This document shows, piece by piece, positions 36,035 through 47,200 of a DNA stretch of 64,000 nt. The stretch spans positions 6,743,632-6,807,631 of the forward strand of contig NC_020166.2 of the NCBI RefSeq assembly GCF_000224145.3, given 5' to 3'. The first letter of the stretch is position 1, and every line of letters starts with the position of its first letter. Source of the stretch: Ciona intestinalis (lineage: Eukaryota; Chordata; Ascidiacea; Phlebobranchia; Cionidae). Position numbers and translations under genes: made by a program. The notes under the pieces are model-generated. The model was given only the letters and a program-made list of their open reading frames with translations, did not search any database and had not been told where the DNA came from.

Positions 36035-38705
36035 ATGCTAGTTGTATTTTGGTTAGCTGTACTGTCCACTGCGACAAAGTGTTATTGTGACTTAGATCCA
36101 AATGACGACTGGGTAATTCCGGTTAATGAAAAACCAAAAACACAAAATACGTCATCGGTACAGACTTTTGTGGTGAAGAAAAACGTACTTAAACGATCAG
36201 TTGACAGTGGTAATGTGGGAATGTATAAATTGTTTAAAGAAACATATTTATATGTCTGAGAATTAAACGACATGATGCGTATATATTGTTGCTATACATA
36301 CAATTAAAGTAACTTCAAATTCTGTTTTAGAATCAAGCGGCCAGGACATTTCTTATTCGACGTCCATCGTAAGTTAGCACTTTCAGCACGAAAATTATGC
36401 AATGCATAGTCCGTACATAAACATTTTACGGACTCATTTACCTATGCTATAAAACACTTTTTTTCTTAAAGATAAACGCGATTGATAGTAATGAAATGAG
36501 ATCCATAATATATATAGGGTGGGGAAAGATAGGACACCTTTTCATTTTATTTTCTCATTACATTTGATAGTAAAAAGGAACATTCAAAGAATTATAAAAC
36601 CGTATTCCCCAACTCTCATAGACCGTTGTTAATTGTTTAAAATGCGATCAGCATATTTGGATATTATGGACTAAAGGTGTCCCGTCTTTCTCAACGCTCC
36701 TATATATCTAAGCCACCTCAATGCTCACAGAGTCATGGAAACACCTTTTTACGGCTCTCGATGCTCATAGCCTATTATTTACCAATAGCAACATTTTAAC
36801 CTTAGCTCATATTCATCTGAAAACCTCCCTATACTTCATATATAGTACTGTGGGGTAAGACGGGACACCTTAAGCACATAGTATCCAAATATGCTGATCG
36901 TATTTTGAATAATTAACAACGTTTTTTTAGGTGTCTTGAGAACACGGTTTCATAACTCTTTGACTGTTCTTTGTTTACTACCAAATGGTACGAGAAAACA
37001 TAAAGATAGAATGTCCCATCTTCCCCACCATACTATATTTCTAATGGACTGTGATTGGAACCAGTAATAGAACATATATGTCGCGCTGTAGTTGGCCTTT
37101 GGCGTTTACCCTATGTGTGTTTAGCCAACCAACTATATAGTCATCGCCATCATCGGCCCAATCCGTATAATCAGGTGTGTAGGCAAATGTTTCTAATAGG
37201 TTAATTGCCAGCATTATTAATTTTTGAAAACTCGTCTTCTCAATTCCAACTTTGTCTATATAAATCAGTATTTTTTAAAAGAACGTGGACACTAATCCAG
37301 CAATCGAACCTCCTTGTATGTTACCTAGCAACGCATTCACGTCATCGGGACCACGTGACGTACCGTCCAACATCCGGGAAGTATTAACATTCGAAGACTT
37401 GACAAGTGACACGGTAAACTATGCTAAATTGACTAAAGACGTACAGGTTTTGGTTGCAACCAACGCATGTTTATATCACACCTATAAACAGTTGATTTTG
37501 TATATTCTTTAAAATGTTTCTAATATGGGAGAACTCGACATGATAATATAGGAGAACTCTATCTTATACCAAAATATAAAAAATGCAAATATATTGCTAT
37601 ACATGCCCTATTATACTTTTCATGGAAATAGACAGAGCTAGTACTAGTAGGCATATATTCGCGACACCAACCGCTGTGTAACTATAATGCAGATTAGGAC
37701 AATTTTACCCAACATAGCACATACGACGTAGGAGCAATACAGCATTGTACTTGACGTAGAATTTCACCTTTCACCGAAATATTCACGTACACAATGTAAA
37801 CTGTTGTTTTTACACTCACATAGGTTCAGTTAGCAGTTCAACTCGCTCAGATACAATTTATGGCAGAATCAATGTCTGAGTTAAGAATAACGAAGTTGCT
37901 GGGAGGGTGTAAACAGGTAAAAAGTCAATTTTTTACTTATATATAAGAATTCCTTGTTACTTGAATTTATTTTCAGTACATCTCTGGCTATCTCTATTAC
38001 TTGATGTTTAAAGCGATCGAAACAATCCCATGTGAGAGAAATTTCGAGCATAATTGTACCGGAGTGGTAAAGGTTGGTTGTTTCAAAGTAAATCAAATAA
38101 CTCTCGTGATGAAAACAGAGCTCAGTTATGTAGCAAATGCTTAATACTTACCAGACACGGTAACGATGTTTCAAAACGTAGTATAATATATATAGTAGGG
38201 TGGGAAAGATGGGACACCTTTAGCACAAAATATATAAATATTCGGGTCGTGTTTTAAACAATTAACAATGGTCTATGGAAGTCGCGAGGACATGGTTTTA
38301 TAATTCTTTGAATGTTCTTTGTTTACTACCAAAATGTACGAGAAAATAGAATGAAAAGGTGTCCAATCTTCCCCCATCCTACTATACGACTATAAGTGAA
38401 AAGGAAATTCGGGAACTTCGATTTAAAAAATATTTAATCTAAAATGTTTTTTTTTGAAAATTATAATAAATTAAATAAAGGCTTTTGGTAACTTTGACCC
38501 TTAAAGCATTCTTTTTACTAATTCGGTATCGAAAATAGCCACCCTTGTATGTAACGTATATTTCTGATTTTGTTTTAAATTTCAGTTGTACCATGAGTGT
38601 CGGGCACGGGTTCACACCACGTATCTTGCGCCTTGGAATCCTTTCTTTGTGGAATGTAAATCACCCGCCTACTATGCCCTTCCGTGGCGAAGAATAACTT
38701 CATAG
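36035..38705 (+). CDS. Secreted Cys-containing, helix-rich protein of unknown family
   Basis: Six exons join in phase to 226 residues: 36035-36209, 36331-36368, 37282-37446, 37824-37916, 37977-38066, 38586-38705. The N-terminus MLVVFWLAVLSTATKC is a signal peptide. An acidic/Thr-rich stretch follows, with a dibasic site (NVLKR then SVDS, residues 50-58). From about residue 105 the sequence looks helical: REVLTFEDLTSDTVNYAKL, VQLAVQLAQIQFMAESMSEL, YISGYLYYLMFKAIETIPC. A Cys-rich end follows (HNC, HEC, VEC) and finishes PWRRITS. About seven cysteines remain after signal removal. All introns are GT-AG; the exon 3 donor (CAG then GTTTTG) is weak, and without that splice the frame would stop soon after. 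Introns 2 and 5 carry three MITEs. A small helical secreted factor is possible, but no family is recognised. Confidence 0.7.
36512..36708 (+). mobile_element. MITE copy, intron 2 of the secreted-protein gene
   Basis: Left end TAGGGTGGGGAAAGATAGGA, body AATTATAAAACCGTATTCCC, right end GGTGTCCCGTCTTTCTCAAC. Confidence 0.85.
36845..37036 (-). mobile_element. MITE copy, intron 2, opposite orientation
   Basis: Left end TACTGTGGGGTAAGACGGGA, body TTTACTACCAAATGGTACGA, right end ATGTCCCATCTTCCCCACCA then TACTATA. It faces the copy at 36512-36708 within the same intron. Confidence 0.85.
38186..38388 (-). mobile_element. MITE copy, intron 5 of the secreted-protein gene
   Basis: Ends TATAGTAGGGTGGGAAAGAT and GTGTCCAATCTTCCCCCATC then CTACTATA; near complete. 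Confidence 0.85.
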
Positions 38706-38835
38706 ATCATAGGACATAAATGAATTGCATGCTGTAGTTACGCACATTACTTTATAACATTGGCTGCAATAATAGGGTGCTTGACAGATATAAAACATGA
38801 AGGTCTAAGAAATATGTATAATGACATCGACGTTA

Positions 38836-38998
38836 TAGTAGGGTGGGGGAAGATGGGACATCTTTTCGTTCTATTTTCTCGTCATATCTAGTAAAAAAAA
38901 CAAAGAACATTTAGAGAATTATAAAACCGTTTCCTCACGACTCTCATAGACCGTTGCTAATTGTTTATAAAAGGTGTACCATCCCCCCACCAATTGAA
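38836..38998 (+). mobile_element. MITE copy, downstream of the secreted-protein gene
   Basis: Left end TATAGTAGGGTGGGGGAAGA; the right side is shortened by a deletion before GGTGTACCATCCCCCCACCA. Confidence 0.8.
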
Positions 38999-39009
38999 TG
39001 TTCGAGTAA

Positions 39010-39640
39010 GAAATATGAAAGTTTGCGGGATCGGCGCTGCCAATGTGGGCGTATTTGCCCTTGAGAAATACACTTTACAATTTCACTAACCTAGTGGTCT
39101 CTTATGCCATGAATTATCTAAATTGACGACAGCGATGCAAAAAATCACTCACACAGTTATATGGTTGGCATCGGTGAGGAAAGATAGGACACATTTCGCG
39201 CGTAATATCCTAATATTATGATCGTGTTTTAAATAATTAACAACGGTCTATGGAATTTGCGAAAATATGGTTTTATATTTCATTGATTGTTATTTGTTTA
39301 TTACAAAATGGGACGAGAAAAAAAAGAAAAGATGTCCGATCTTCCCCCTAGGCCCTTACCCCACTTTATGTATGGTAATTTGTAAGCGGACACGAGGTGT
39401 ATGAAACACAAGCGAGTTGAACTCTAATGAATGGACACACTTTATATCTTTAAAAGTTACCAAAAAGGTTTTCTGCTTTATAATCTTAGAAAATAATCCT
39501 AACCCAGGTGTCGTGATAAATTCGGACCAAGCGCTATTGCGGTCCGGGCACCACACGGCCCACTAGAGAACAGCATGTGTCCTTATGTACCACTTCGCCC
39601 TCGTAATACCGTTTTGAAACGACTGTTATAAATAAGTAAT
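39010..39640 (+). repeat. SINE copy split by a MITE
   Basis: The SINE body (ATCGGCGCTGCCAATGTGGG, then TGCCCTTGAGAAATACACTT) runs to about 39166. It is interrupted by a MITE (39167-39352) and resumes with ATGGTAATTTGTAAGCGGAC and CGAGGTGTATGAAAC. A further unrelated piece of about 140 bp precedes a last SINE bit (GAAACGACTGTTATAAATAA). Confidence 0.7.
39167..39352 (-). mobile_element. MITE copy nested in a SINE
   Basis: Left end GGTGAGGAAAGATAGGACAC, body ATCGTGTTTTAAATAATTAA, right end GATGTCCGATCTTCCCCCTA. The SINE is older than this insertion. Confidence 0.8.
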
Positions 39641-40192
39641 TCAATTGAAACATAGCGATGAATTTGCAGTTGTTCTTGCTCTCCCAATCAGTTCATCATA
39701 TATTCGATTTTTGTTGAAACGCCTTTTAATATATTATGTATATATATTCGTACATTGTAACCTTAAATTGCGTAACAAGTGACAATAATAAAATTAACAA
39801 GCAAGCACAATACGAAGAAGTTACGTCACGTGATGATTTAGCAATTTTCCAATGACGTCACCAGAAAAACATGGTACCACTGTTGGTAGCTGACCAGTAG
39901 TTTGACGAGAGCAAAACAGTTTGTGGTAATTGAAAACACAAGTCTAAATACTGTGTATGTACTTTACAGGACTGTGATACAGCTGTGACATAATAAATAT
40001 CCGCACACGGTTGGGGTTTTAAATGAGGGGTTTTATCTTTGATTGATTAGTGTTGTTTCTAAGTGTAATCCTGAAGTTTATAAAGTTGGGTAATGCAAGT
40101 TTGAAGACTGTCCTGTAATGCGTTCATTTTTATATGTCATTTTAATAATTAAAAAATATTTAACAAATATCCTGCTGTGGCCATTAGAATGA

Positions 40193-40242
40193 NNNNNNNN
40201 NNNNNNNNNNNNNNNNNNNNNNNNNNNNNNNNNNNNNNNNNN
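40193..40242. other. Assembly gap (50 N)
   Basis: Run of 50 N, about 420 bp beyond the last visible STAM exon; length is a placeholder. Confidence 0.95.
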
Positions 40243-40587
40243 TACATTTTTTGTCAAATATAGGAGTAACAACCGTTTTTTTCTGTATAATACGGGTAGT
40301 GTGCTGGAAATGGGCGAGAATAGTTTTATTATTTATTTAAAAGATCAATGTCAAGCATGGAACAAGTAGTTGAGTTTTAAAGTAACTTTATACCACTTAG
40401 TTTAAACTGCTACAGTATGAAATTGAATACAGATATAATGTTAGAACATTTTGGAATGGGTGATATGTAATTATACCTTACTGTTACTATGGTTTATTAT
40501 GGGGGTATTTAACATGGAACGATGGGTATTTAACATGGAAGAAAAAACTAAAGTTAAAAAGAATTGTAAAAATTTTTGTATATTGCA

Positions 40588-40626
40588 ATTTGGTGTCCCA
40601 TCTCCCTCCACCCTACTATATATTGC
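40588..40626 (+). mobile_element. MITE right-end fragment
   Basis: Only GGTGTCCCATCTCCCTCCAC followed by CCTACTATATA remains of the element. Confidence 0.6.
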
Positions 40627-40665
40627 AACTTGCAAACACTGAATAAACGTCTCGTATTGCCCCAC

Positions 40666-43338
40666 CTGTCATCTAGTATAGATATAAGATCACCAGCTCG
40701 GAATGTAAGTTCATTATCTTCTGCTGCTTCAAAGTCGTATAAAGCCTTTACAAGTTTTTTAGATGATGAACCTGAATATAATTAACAACATGAAGTATGC
40801 ATGATAACATATAGGTAACTGCTTTTTACCTAAAACTTAAAACATCTAAATGTATTACATGATTTATGTGCGATATTCCAAATATAAGGCTGTGTATTTT
40901 GTAAAAACTATTATATACATCAAACTTATTGGGGATGTATCAACATAGTTTGTTATAAGGGAGATTTTAAATAGATGAGTAGCCTATACAATGAGGGCAA
41001 AAATTGTATCGGCCTAACAAGCCAGATATACAAAATTGGACTTTTTTAGAATTTGAAAGTATGTGAAAGACCATACTTACTACCATAAGTACCATTTATT
41101 ATAATAAAATGTAACACAGATATCCTGTTATGTTAATTGCCAATTATTACACTTGAATTATGCGTTAGTACCTGAAGCAGCATACGAAGTATTGTAAGAT
41201 GATTGGGTTGAAGTTGTGTTGTTTAACATACTTGGGTACAAACTACTCTGAACACTGCTGCCGGATAGTGAATTTGAAATTGATTTCTTTTGTTGTTCTT
41301 CTTTCAGAGAAGCTTCAATTGCTGGGAAAGTTGGAATATTAACGTTAAACTGTGTTTACAACGCAAATAAAAAGACTAAAGAGCAAAAATTTGAAAATTG
41401 TGAATTACCTAAACACAAACTTTAGTTTCCATAAAAGATTTTGTAATAGTACTAGTTTTTACGTATAATGTTTATTTTATATTTTAGTTTATCATATGCA
41501 TTTAAATTTTATAAGTAATTTTTACGATTTATATTAATTTTTAAAATGTAGCCTACAGTACAATGTCAAAATTCACCTTTTGCAATGTCCTCTTCCTCCT
41601 GTTGGCTTGATACCACATTTGGATCTTTGCTCAAAGGCTCCGTTGATCTCTTAGAAGTAGAGGAAGCATCTTCATCTGTGTCCGGGAATTGAATACCTCT
41701 CCCACGATGTAAGTAGTAAAAGGATACAAAATGTCTGCAAATGACAATTTATAAATAAAATTTCAATATTTTAAGATTTCTTTTGACATGTATTTGGCCC
41801 CAAATTGTTATGAGTGCTTGATTTAGTTACAGTATAGTTTGCAGTGAGTAGTGTTTACTTTATGTATATATATCCAACGCATAGGATACCACACATGTTG
41901 ATTGAAACCGCAGTATATTGTTCATACAGTTTAAGTATATGTGTACAGTTACCAAACTCAACACCATACAGTGTCATCACTTATATTGACAAAGTCACAA
42001 TGATAATGATAAAAGGTAATCAATTTTTCAATAAAACAGGTATATAAATTGGCTTTGCAGCCCCCATGATTTGGGAAATAAAGAAAGTGTAACTTGCTTT
42101 ATGCTCCCATGGCCAGACATCACACTTGTTATAACACGGGTGGGGGTGATCATACACCTCACGTCAACTTACGAGTTATCTTGAATGTAACTTCGTGGGT
42201 AATTGTTTATTTGGATTTTTTATATTTGTTATGTGTATGTCCGACAATTTAGACAACCCATTAGTGATCAATGGGTTTGATCAATTGCTGTTAAGGATCT
42301 TGCCAAAGGACACATTCGCCCACAATGATATCAATGGCGAGCCTTGAACTCATCACCTCTGGGTTAGAGGCCTAAGTAACTAGATAGAGCAACTTACGAA
42401 AGTTCTGGGTCATCTTTAAAATCTTCTGCCCATTTTCTTATAAAGTAACAGAGTCGTCGAACCACTTTCTTGTTTTTGCTGCTATTGTTGATGATTTCTG
42501 CCAAGCTCTCAGTGAAATGCTAATAAATAATAACTATGTCAATTTGGGAAGACGTAGTTTATGAAACAAAGATGGTACAGGAATGTTTGGGTAAAGGTGT
42601 AAAAGTTAAAATTATGAATTATTGAATGAAATTTGAGTGTTTTATATATGAATATCAAATGTTGTTTTGTTTATCTTTTCCAAGACGAACAAAGATCATA
42701 TTAGTTATAAACTAAAGAAAAAAAAAAACAGTCATTAAACATCCTATGAATAAAAGGTGGGTAAAAAAGTTGCAGTTAAAAAGCTTGGCTTATAAAAACC
42801 CAATAATATTAAAGTCTTGAGCATTGTCTATCAAATCAAAATTTGAGCCTATCTGCCTATGTTATGAAAACCATACCTGAGATGCAATTGCTTTGTGGAA
42901 ATCCTTGCCACAGTTGTTTACACATGCATCCAACACTGTTATTGCTTGCATGCTCACATGGGGAACTTTATGATTTATTTTTTGAAGAACTACAACAGTG
43001 AAGTCTTGTGGCCTGTAGTGGCAAGAGAAACATTCAAGTTAAAACAGCAACAGCCACATACATGTCATAATTACCCTTTTGATGTGGTTTTTACTTTGTC
43101 GCATAGACTGATAATTGCTCCCCAGTCAATTTCAGTGTTTAATTCATTTGTAACTTTATCTGTAAAAGAATAAAGACTATAAGGAGAATCTGAAATGGTA
43201 CAACGTGGAAGAAAAACTGCAACTTTATGTGATTAAAATATTTACCAAAATACACATTTAAATATGAATCATTTGTGCCAAACAGCAGTACTCACCTAAT
43301 GCTTCTTCAAAAGGGTTAGGGTTTCCAAAAATTCCCAT
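40666..43338 (-). CDS. STAM: Endosomal sorting adaptor STAM, 5' part
   Basis: Partner of HRS in ESCRT-0, which sorts ubiquitinated receptors at endosomes. Exons: 43296-43338, 43075-43159, 42877-43012, 42398-42519, 41577-41734, 41172-41321, 40666-40771; all phases agree. The VHS domain covers [20 protein letters not shown] through [16 protein letters not shown] reads [18 protein letters not shown]. The SH3 domain starts at [19 protein letters not shown] and breaks off at ISILDD with a GT donor. The next expected residues (a PNWWKG-like Trp pair) and the GAT/coiled-coil region are not found anywhere leftwards, where a 50-N gap and then an opposite-strand gene lie. The 3' half is thus missing from the assembly, displaced, or truly lost. 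The start [10 protein letters not shown] aligns with vertebrate MPLFATNPF. Confidence 0.9.
42090..42385 (-). repeat. SINE copy in a STAM intron
   Basis: Reverse copy: GTTATAACACGGGTG, GACAACCCATTAGTGATCAA and TTGCCAAAGGACACATTCGC as printed, in the order expected for the complement. It lies between the exons ending 42398 and starting 41734. Confidence 0.75.
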
Positions 43339-43779
43339 CTTGATAAACTAAATAACCTGTCAGTAAAATTATACAATATGCAGAATGTAGAGTGTAAACT
43401 GGGGGTGCGGTAAATATTAACTGAAAATTAGAAAAACATTGGTTTATTGTAAATCAGAATTCAAATATGGTTATTCTGAACTTATGGTTATTGTCATAAT
43501 GTCATACAGGCAAAATACAACTATAGGTTTGTAGCGGTTGACTATGCTTTGAGCGTGCATATGTTTCTCGCCATATAAAACACATGGGACTATACAAAGA
43601 AGACGGAACACTTTTTCCGCTAGGAGGCGATGACAAATTCGTTTCTCTATTCTATGGGGAGCAGTTAGTTTCACGGTTTATACACATAAGATATAAACCA
43701 ATAAACTCTAACCCCTAACCCCAAACTCGTGCTAATCAAACAAAAAAAAACTTGAAAAAAAAATAAAAATAAGTATTCC

Positions 43780-43875
43780 ACTGTGCGGGACACTAACCCG
43801 ATAAAAATGAAACAAAGAGAATATACGACCGCACGCAAACCGTTACACCACAGGGCACAGACTCGACGACAGTAA
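43780..43875 (-). other. tRNA-like sequence
   Basis: On the minus strand, GTGGTGTAACGGTTTGCGTG fits a tRNA A box (TRGYNNARNGG), and about 45 bases later GGGTTAGTGTCCC approximates a B box with two mismatches. The spacing is a little long and a cloverleaf is not convincing. It may be a tRNA pseudogene or the head of another SINE. Confidence 0.3.
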
Positions 43876-43879
43876 ACAG

Positions 43880-44235
43880 AACGAAAGAGCGTATATAACC
43901 GACCTAATGTGGGAAAGATGTTACTAGTGTTTTATGTATTTAGAAAGGTATTTTTATTATTTAATTAATTTATTTTACACTTATTAACACTTAGTAGTGT
44001 TTTTTTGTGCGTTCTTTAGTATTTTTTAATTTAAATAATTGCCGACACCCAATGGAAATGTGTCCCGTCTTCTTCGTATAGTCCCATGTATATAAAACCC
44101 AGGAATTACTGCGTGGGCACGCAGTTAAGACTCGGCTGTTATCACTGTTTTCTGTGGCGTCATATGGTTCGTCCTTGTTTGTGGAATAAACCGACTGGAT
44201 TTGGATCTTGTTGAGCCAAGTCACAGGTCAGAATG
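43880..44235 (+). mobile_element. Solo LTR-like segment
   Basis: TATA-like ATGTATATAAAACCC (about 44088) is followed by GAATAAACCGACTGG (AATAAA at about 44181) and TTGGATCTTGTTGAGCC. The layout matches the segments at 10688 and 24441. No coding region is attached. Fossil; family uncertain. Confidence 0.35.
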
Positions 44236-47200
44236 AGTTCAAGTACCGCTGGTGGCGGGGGAAGACCTGGCCACCTACACGGCAATACGGCACACACACA
44301 CCTCTGCTGCGAACATTCTTAACCAAAACTACACGGTATATATAACCATAACGACAAATGGAAAACGTTTGTACAAAATAAATAAAATTCCTGAACACGC
44401 CGCTGTGTCAGTCAACAAACAAAACACAACTCTTATTACGTTCCTTAACTATTAACAACAGTGCATTCTTTGTTAGCTATCTTATGACCGAACAAAAATC
44501 ATATACTTAAAATGCAGCCTAAAACGCATACGACCAAGGGTCCCGAATAAGGATGAGTCATAGAAACATGTTTTATATGGATTTGGAATGAAACAAACGC
44601 ACATAATTTGTGTGGGTGATTGAGCTAGCATCAAATATCATTTTTGACAATCACTGCCAGCATGAAAGCAGTCATATTTTAACCCAAGTGTAGCAGAACA
44701 TTAAACAAGGAAAATATGCCTTTAACATTACGCACATACGCCATGTGTGTAATCCGCATTCCAATACTATTTTAAAGACTGTTTGGTTCGTTTGAAAATT
44801 ATCACTAACCGACTAACGATACATAAGAAATCTGTTTCGCCTGAAGTTTGGCTCGACCGAAAAGTTACACTATTCGAGCAAAGCAATCAACTTTCCCTTT
44901 TTCTTTCGCGTTTAAGGACCTGTAACTACGTCAGTTTCCCGCGTTTCCTCGTGGAGAGAGTTCAAGAGCTTGCAGGACAAATACAAGCGTTGCGTGTAAG
45001 TCTATGGTATGGTGTTAATAGACTAGCAGCCATACGGTCGACAGGTATATCTTGTGGCAAAAATTGTTAGTAAGAAAATGGACATTTATACTGAATAGGT
45101 ATCGTGTTCACAATTCGGATTCGTCAGTTGGTTTTTACCGCAGACGCAGATATTGATAAACATGTAGGATGTAGCTTATACAGCTGTATAACTTGCGAGT
45201 GGAATCATGTCTATTTTTTATAATAGCATATTCTACTGTAAATTTGTCACCGAACATCTATATATAACCCCTAATTATTTTGTGCTAGTGAAGAATCCTC
45301 CCCTTACGTTATTTGCTAACCGCTAAACGTATAACAACAAACCACTAGCTCGTGTAACCACTATCCCCTAACTACCAAAATCTAACGCTTTCCATCAGCC
45401 TAATCTATAACGTACCAAAGGATTCGTCACTAGTGCTATATATTATATGGAATGGTAGTAGCGTTGCCTACTATGGGTCTATAGCCTCTAACTGCGGTAA
45501 TATATTATGTCTCTGGTTAACATTTTCCAAAACTATATTCAAGTGTAACTTTATAATTGTTTAGCAATTAATTTTTATACGATCGTTTGTTAGCAAATAG
45601 TATTATTCAGCCCTATTTTTACACCAGAAGGTTTAGTGTGTTGATTGATAATGTGTTTGTTTTGCTTTTCAAAAGACACAAGATTCCATACAAAAAGATC
45701 ATTGATTTCTCTTCTGTGTTGAAAGGTAGGTTCACAGTCTTTTCTATTTGTCCATTAATATTTTATTCATTTTCTGTGTCTTGTTGTATATAGATATCAT
45801 ATAAACAAAATAACAATATTTGGTAATTGTGTTAAATAAATGCATGCGAAGGTATATAATATACTTGTGTCTTAAGTCGAAGTTTGCCAAGTATGACAAT
45901 ATGAAAGTGACATTACCAATATTACCAACTTATTTTAAGCATGTATTGATTTTTGTATTTATTTTAATGAATTAGTTTAGGTTACAAAAGCTTGAGTGTT
46001 TTATTCCATTTAGTCAATGTGCTATGCATGTGTTACTTGTATTACAGTTTTGTCAAAAATATATATTATTATTAATACATGCCAAATTGGAAACATATTG
46101 TTGAGTGTATACGTTTATTTATGGCTTAAAAGCGCTTTTAAGTTGTGTGCATTAGTGCAGATGTTAGATGCCGTTAAATTTAATTTTGTATAAATCACTG
46201 TGATTGCTACAGTTAATTATGTTGGTCAAATGACTTCCTGCATTTCCTGAACTTATATTCGCAGAAGGTAATTATTGTTTGCAGCACCGACACACTCGTA
46301 TGTATTTCTAGTTATGATGTTAGTTTTCTTTGCAGCAATAAAGTGTTATACAGTTCTTGTAAATAAATAAATAAACTATTTGTATTTAATTTTAGATTGT
46401 GATTTTTTTATTAAGTATTAAACAGTTTGCAGCTAATTCCAAGTGAATGTTTGGTCGTTTAAGTGTTTGAAGATCTTTAGTTTTATTTAACCTATGATTT
46501 GCTAAACTTTGGTCTATTGTACATGTTTTTAAACTTGTAAATATAATATTTTTAGGTTTAAAATTTTCCATGTGCTAAACTAAACTCTTTGAGTATTCCA
46601 TTTTATTTATTGTAATTTTGGAGTTAAATCGTTTGGTATCACGTGCTTTCTGTTTTTATTTTTATTGTGTATATCGTCTTTACTTGTGAAACGCCATCCC
46701 GTTGCCCAGAGGCAACCACAAACGAAAATTCTAGTAAGTTTAATTTTTACCCGGTAGATGGCAGTGTGGAGTTACGGTGTACATAGCGAGGCCACAGAAA
46801 AACAAATGGCGGTTTCAATTTTAACGTTGTTGATTTTATCGGCCTTTGTGGCTCGTGCTTTCAAATTCTTTAAAGCTATTAATACCCACAATCTCTTTCT
46901 TTAAGGGGGCCGCTTGAATTGCGTAAGTAAGTCATTCGTGGGCGTATTGTGTATCTTGGCATTGGTCAATTGTTCTTTAATATCGGTCACGAAACTATTT
47001 AATACTTATAACAATATTTGGAATTAAAAATGCCGAAACACTTCGCTTTTGTAACTGCTGTTACATCAAATTATTCTAAAATTTTTAAGGTGTGGAAACG
47101 TAAGTAAAATAGGAGGAAATAGCCAAACTCTTTTCATCTTGTTATTTATTTTGTCAGTTCCTGCTGCTTGGTATACTTGCTGTTGCAAGGAGGTCCAGAA

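Noticed and set aside
44783-45070. Coding-looking stretch; one frame reads SSWREFKSLQDKYKRC, reminiscent of a MADF/SANT-like motif
   Set aside because: Frame is short, flanking splice sites are poor and no partner exons were found.
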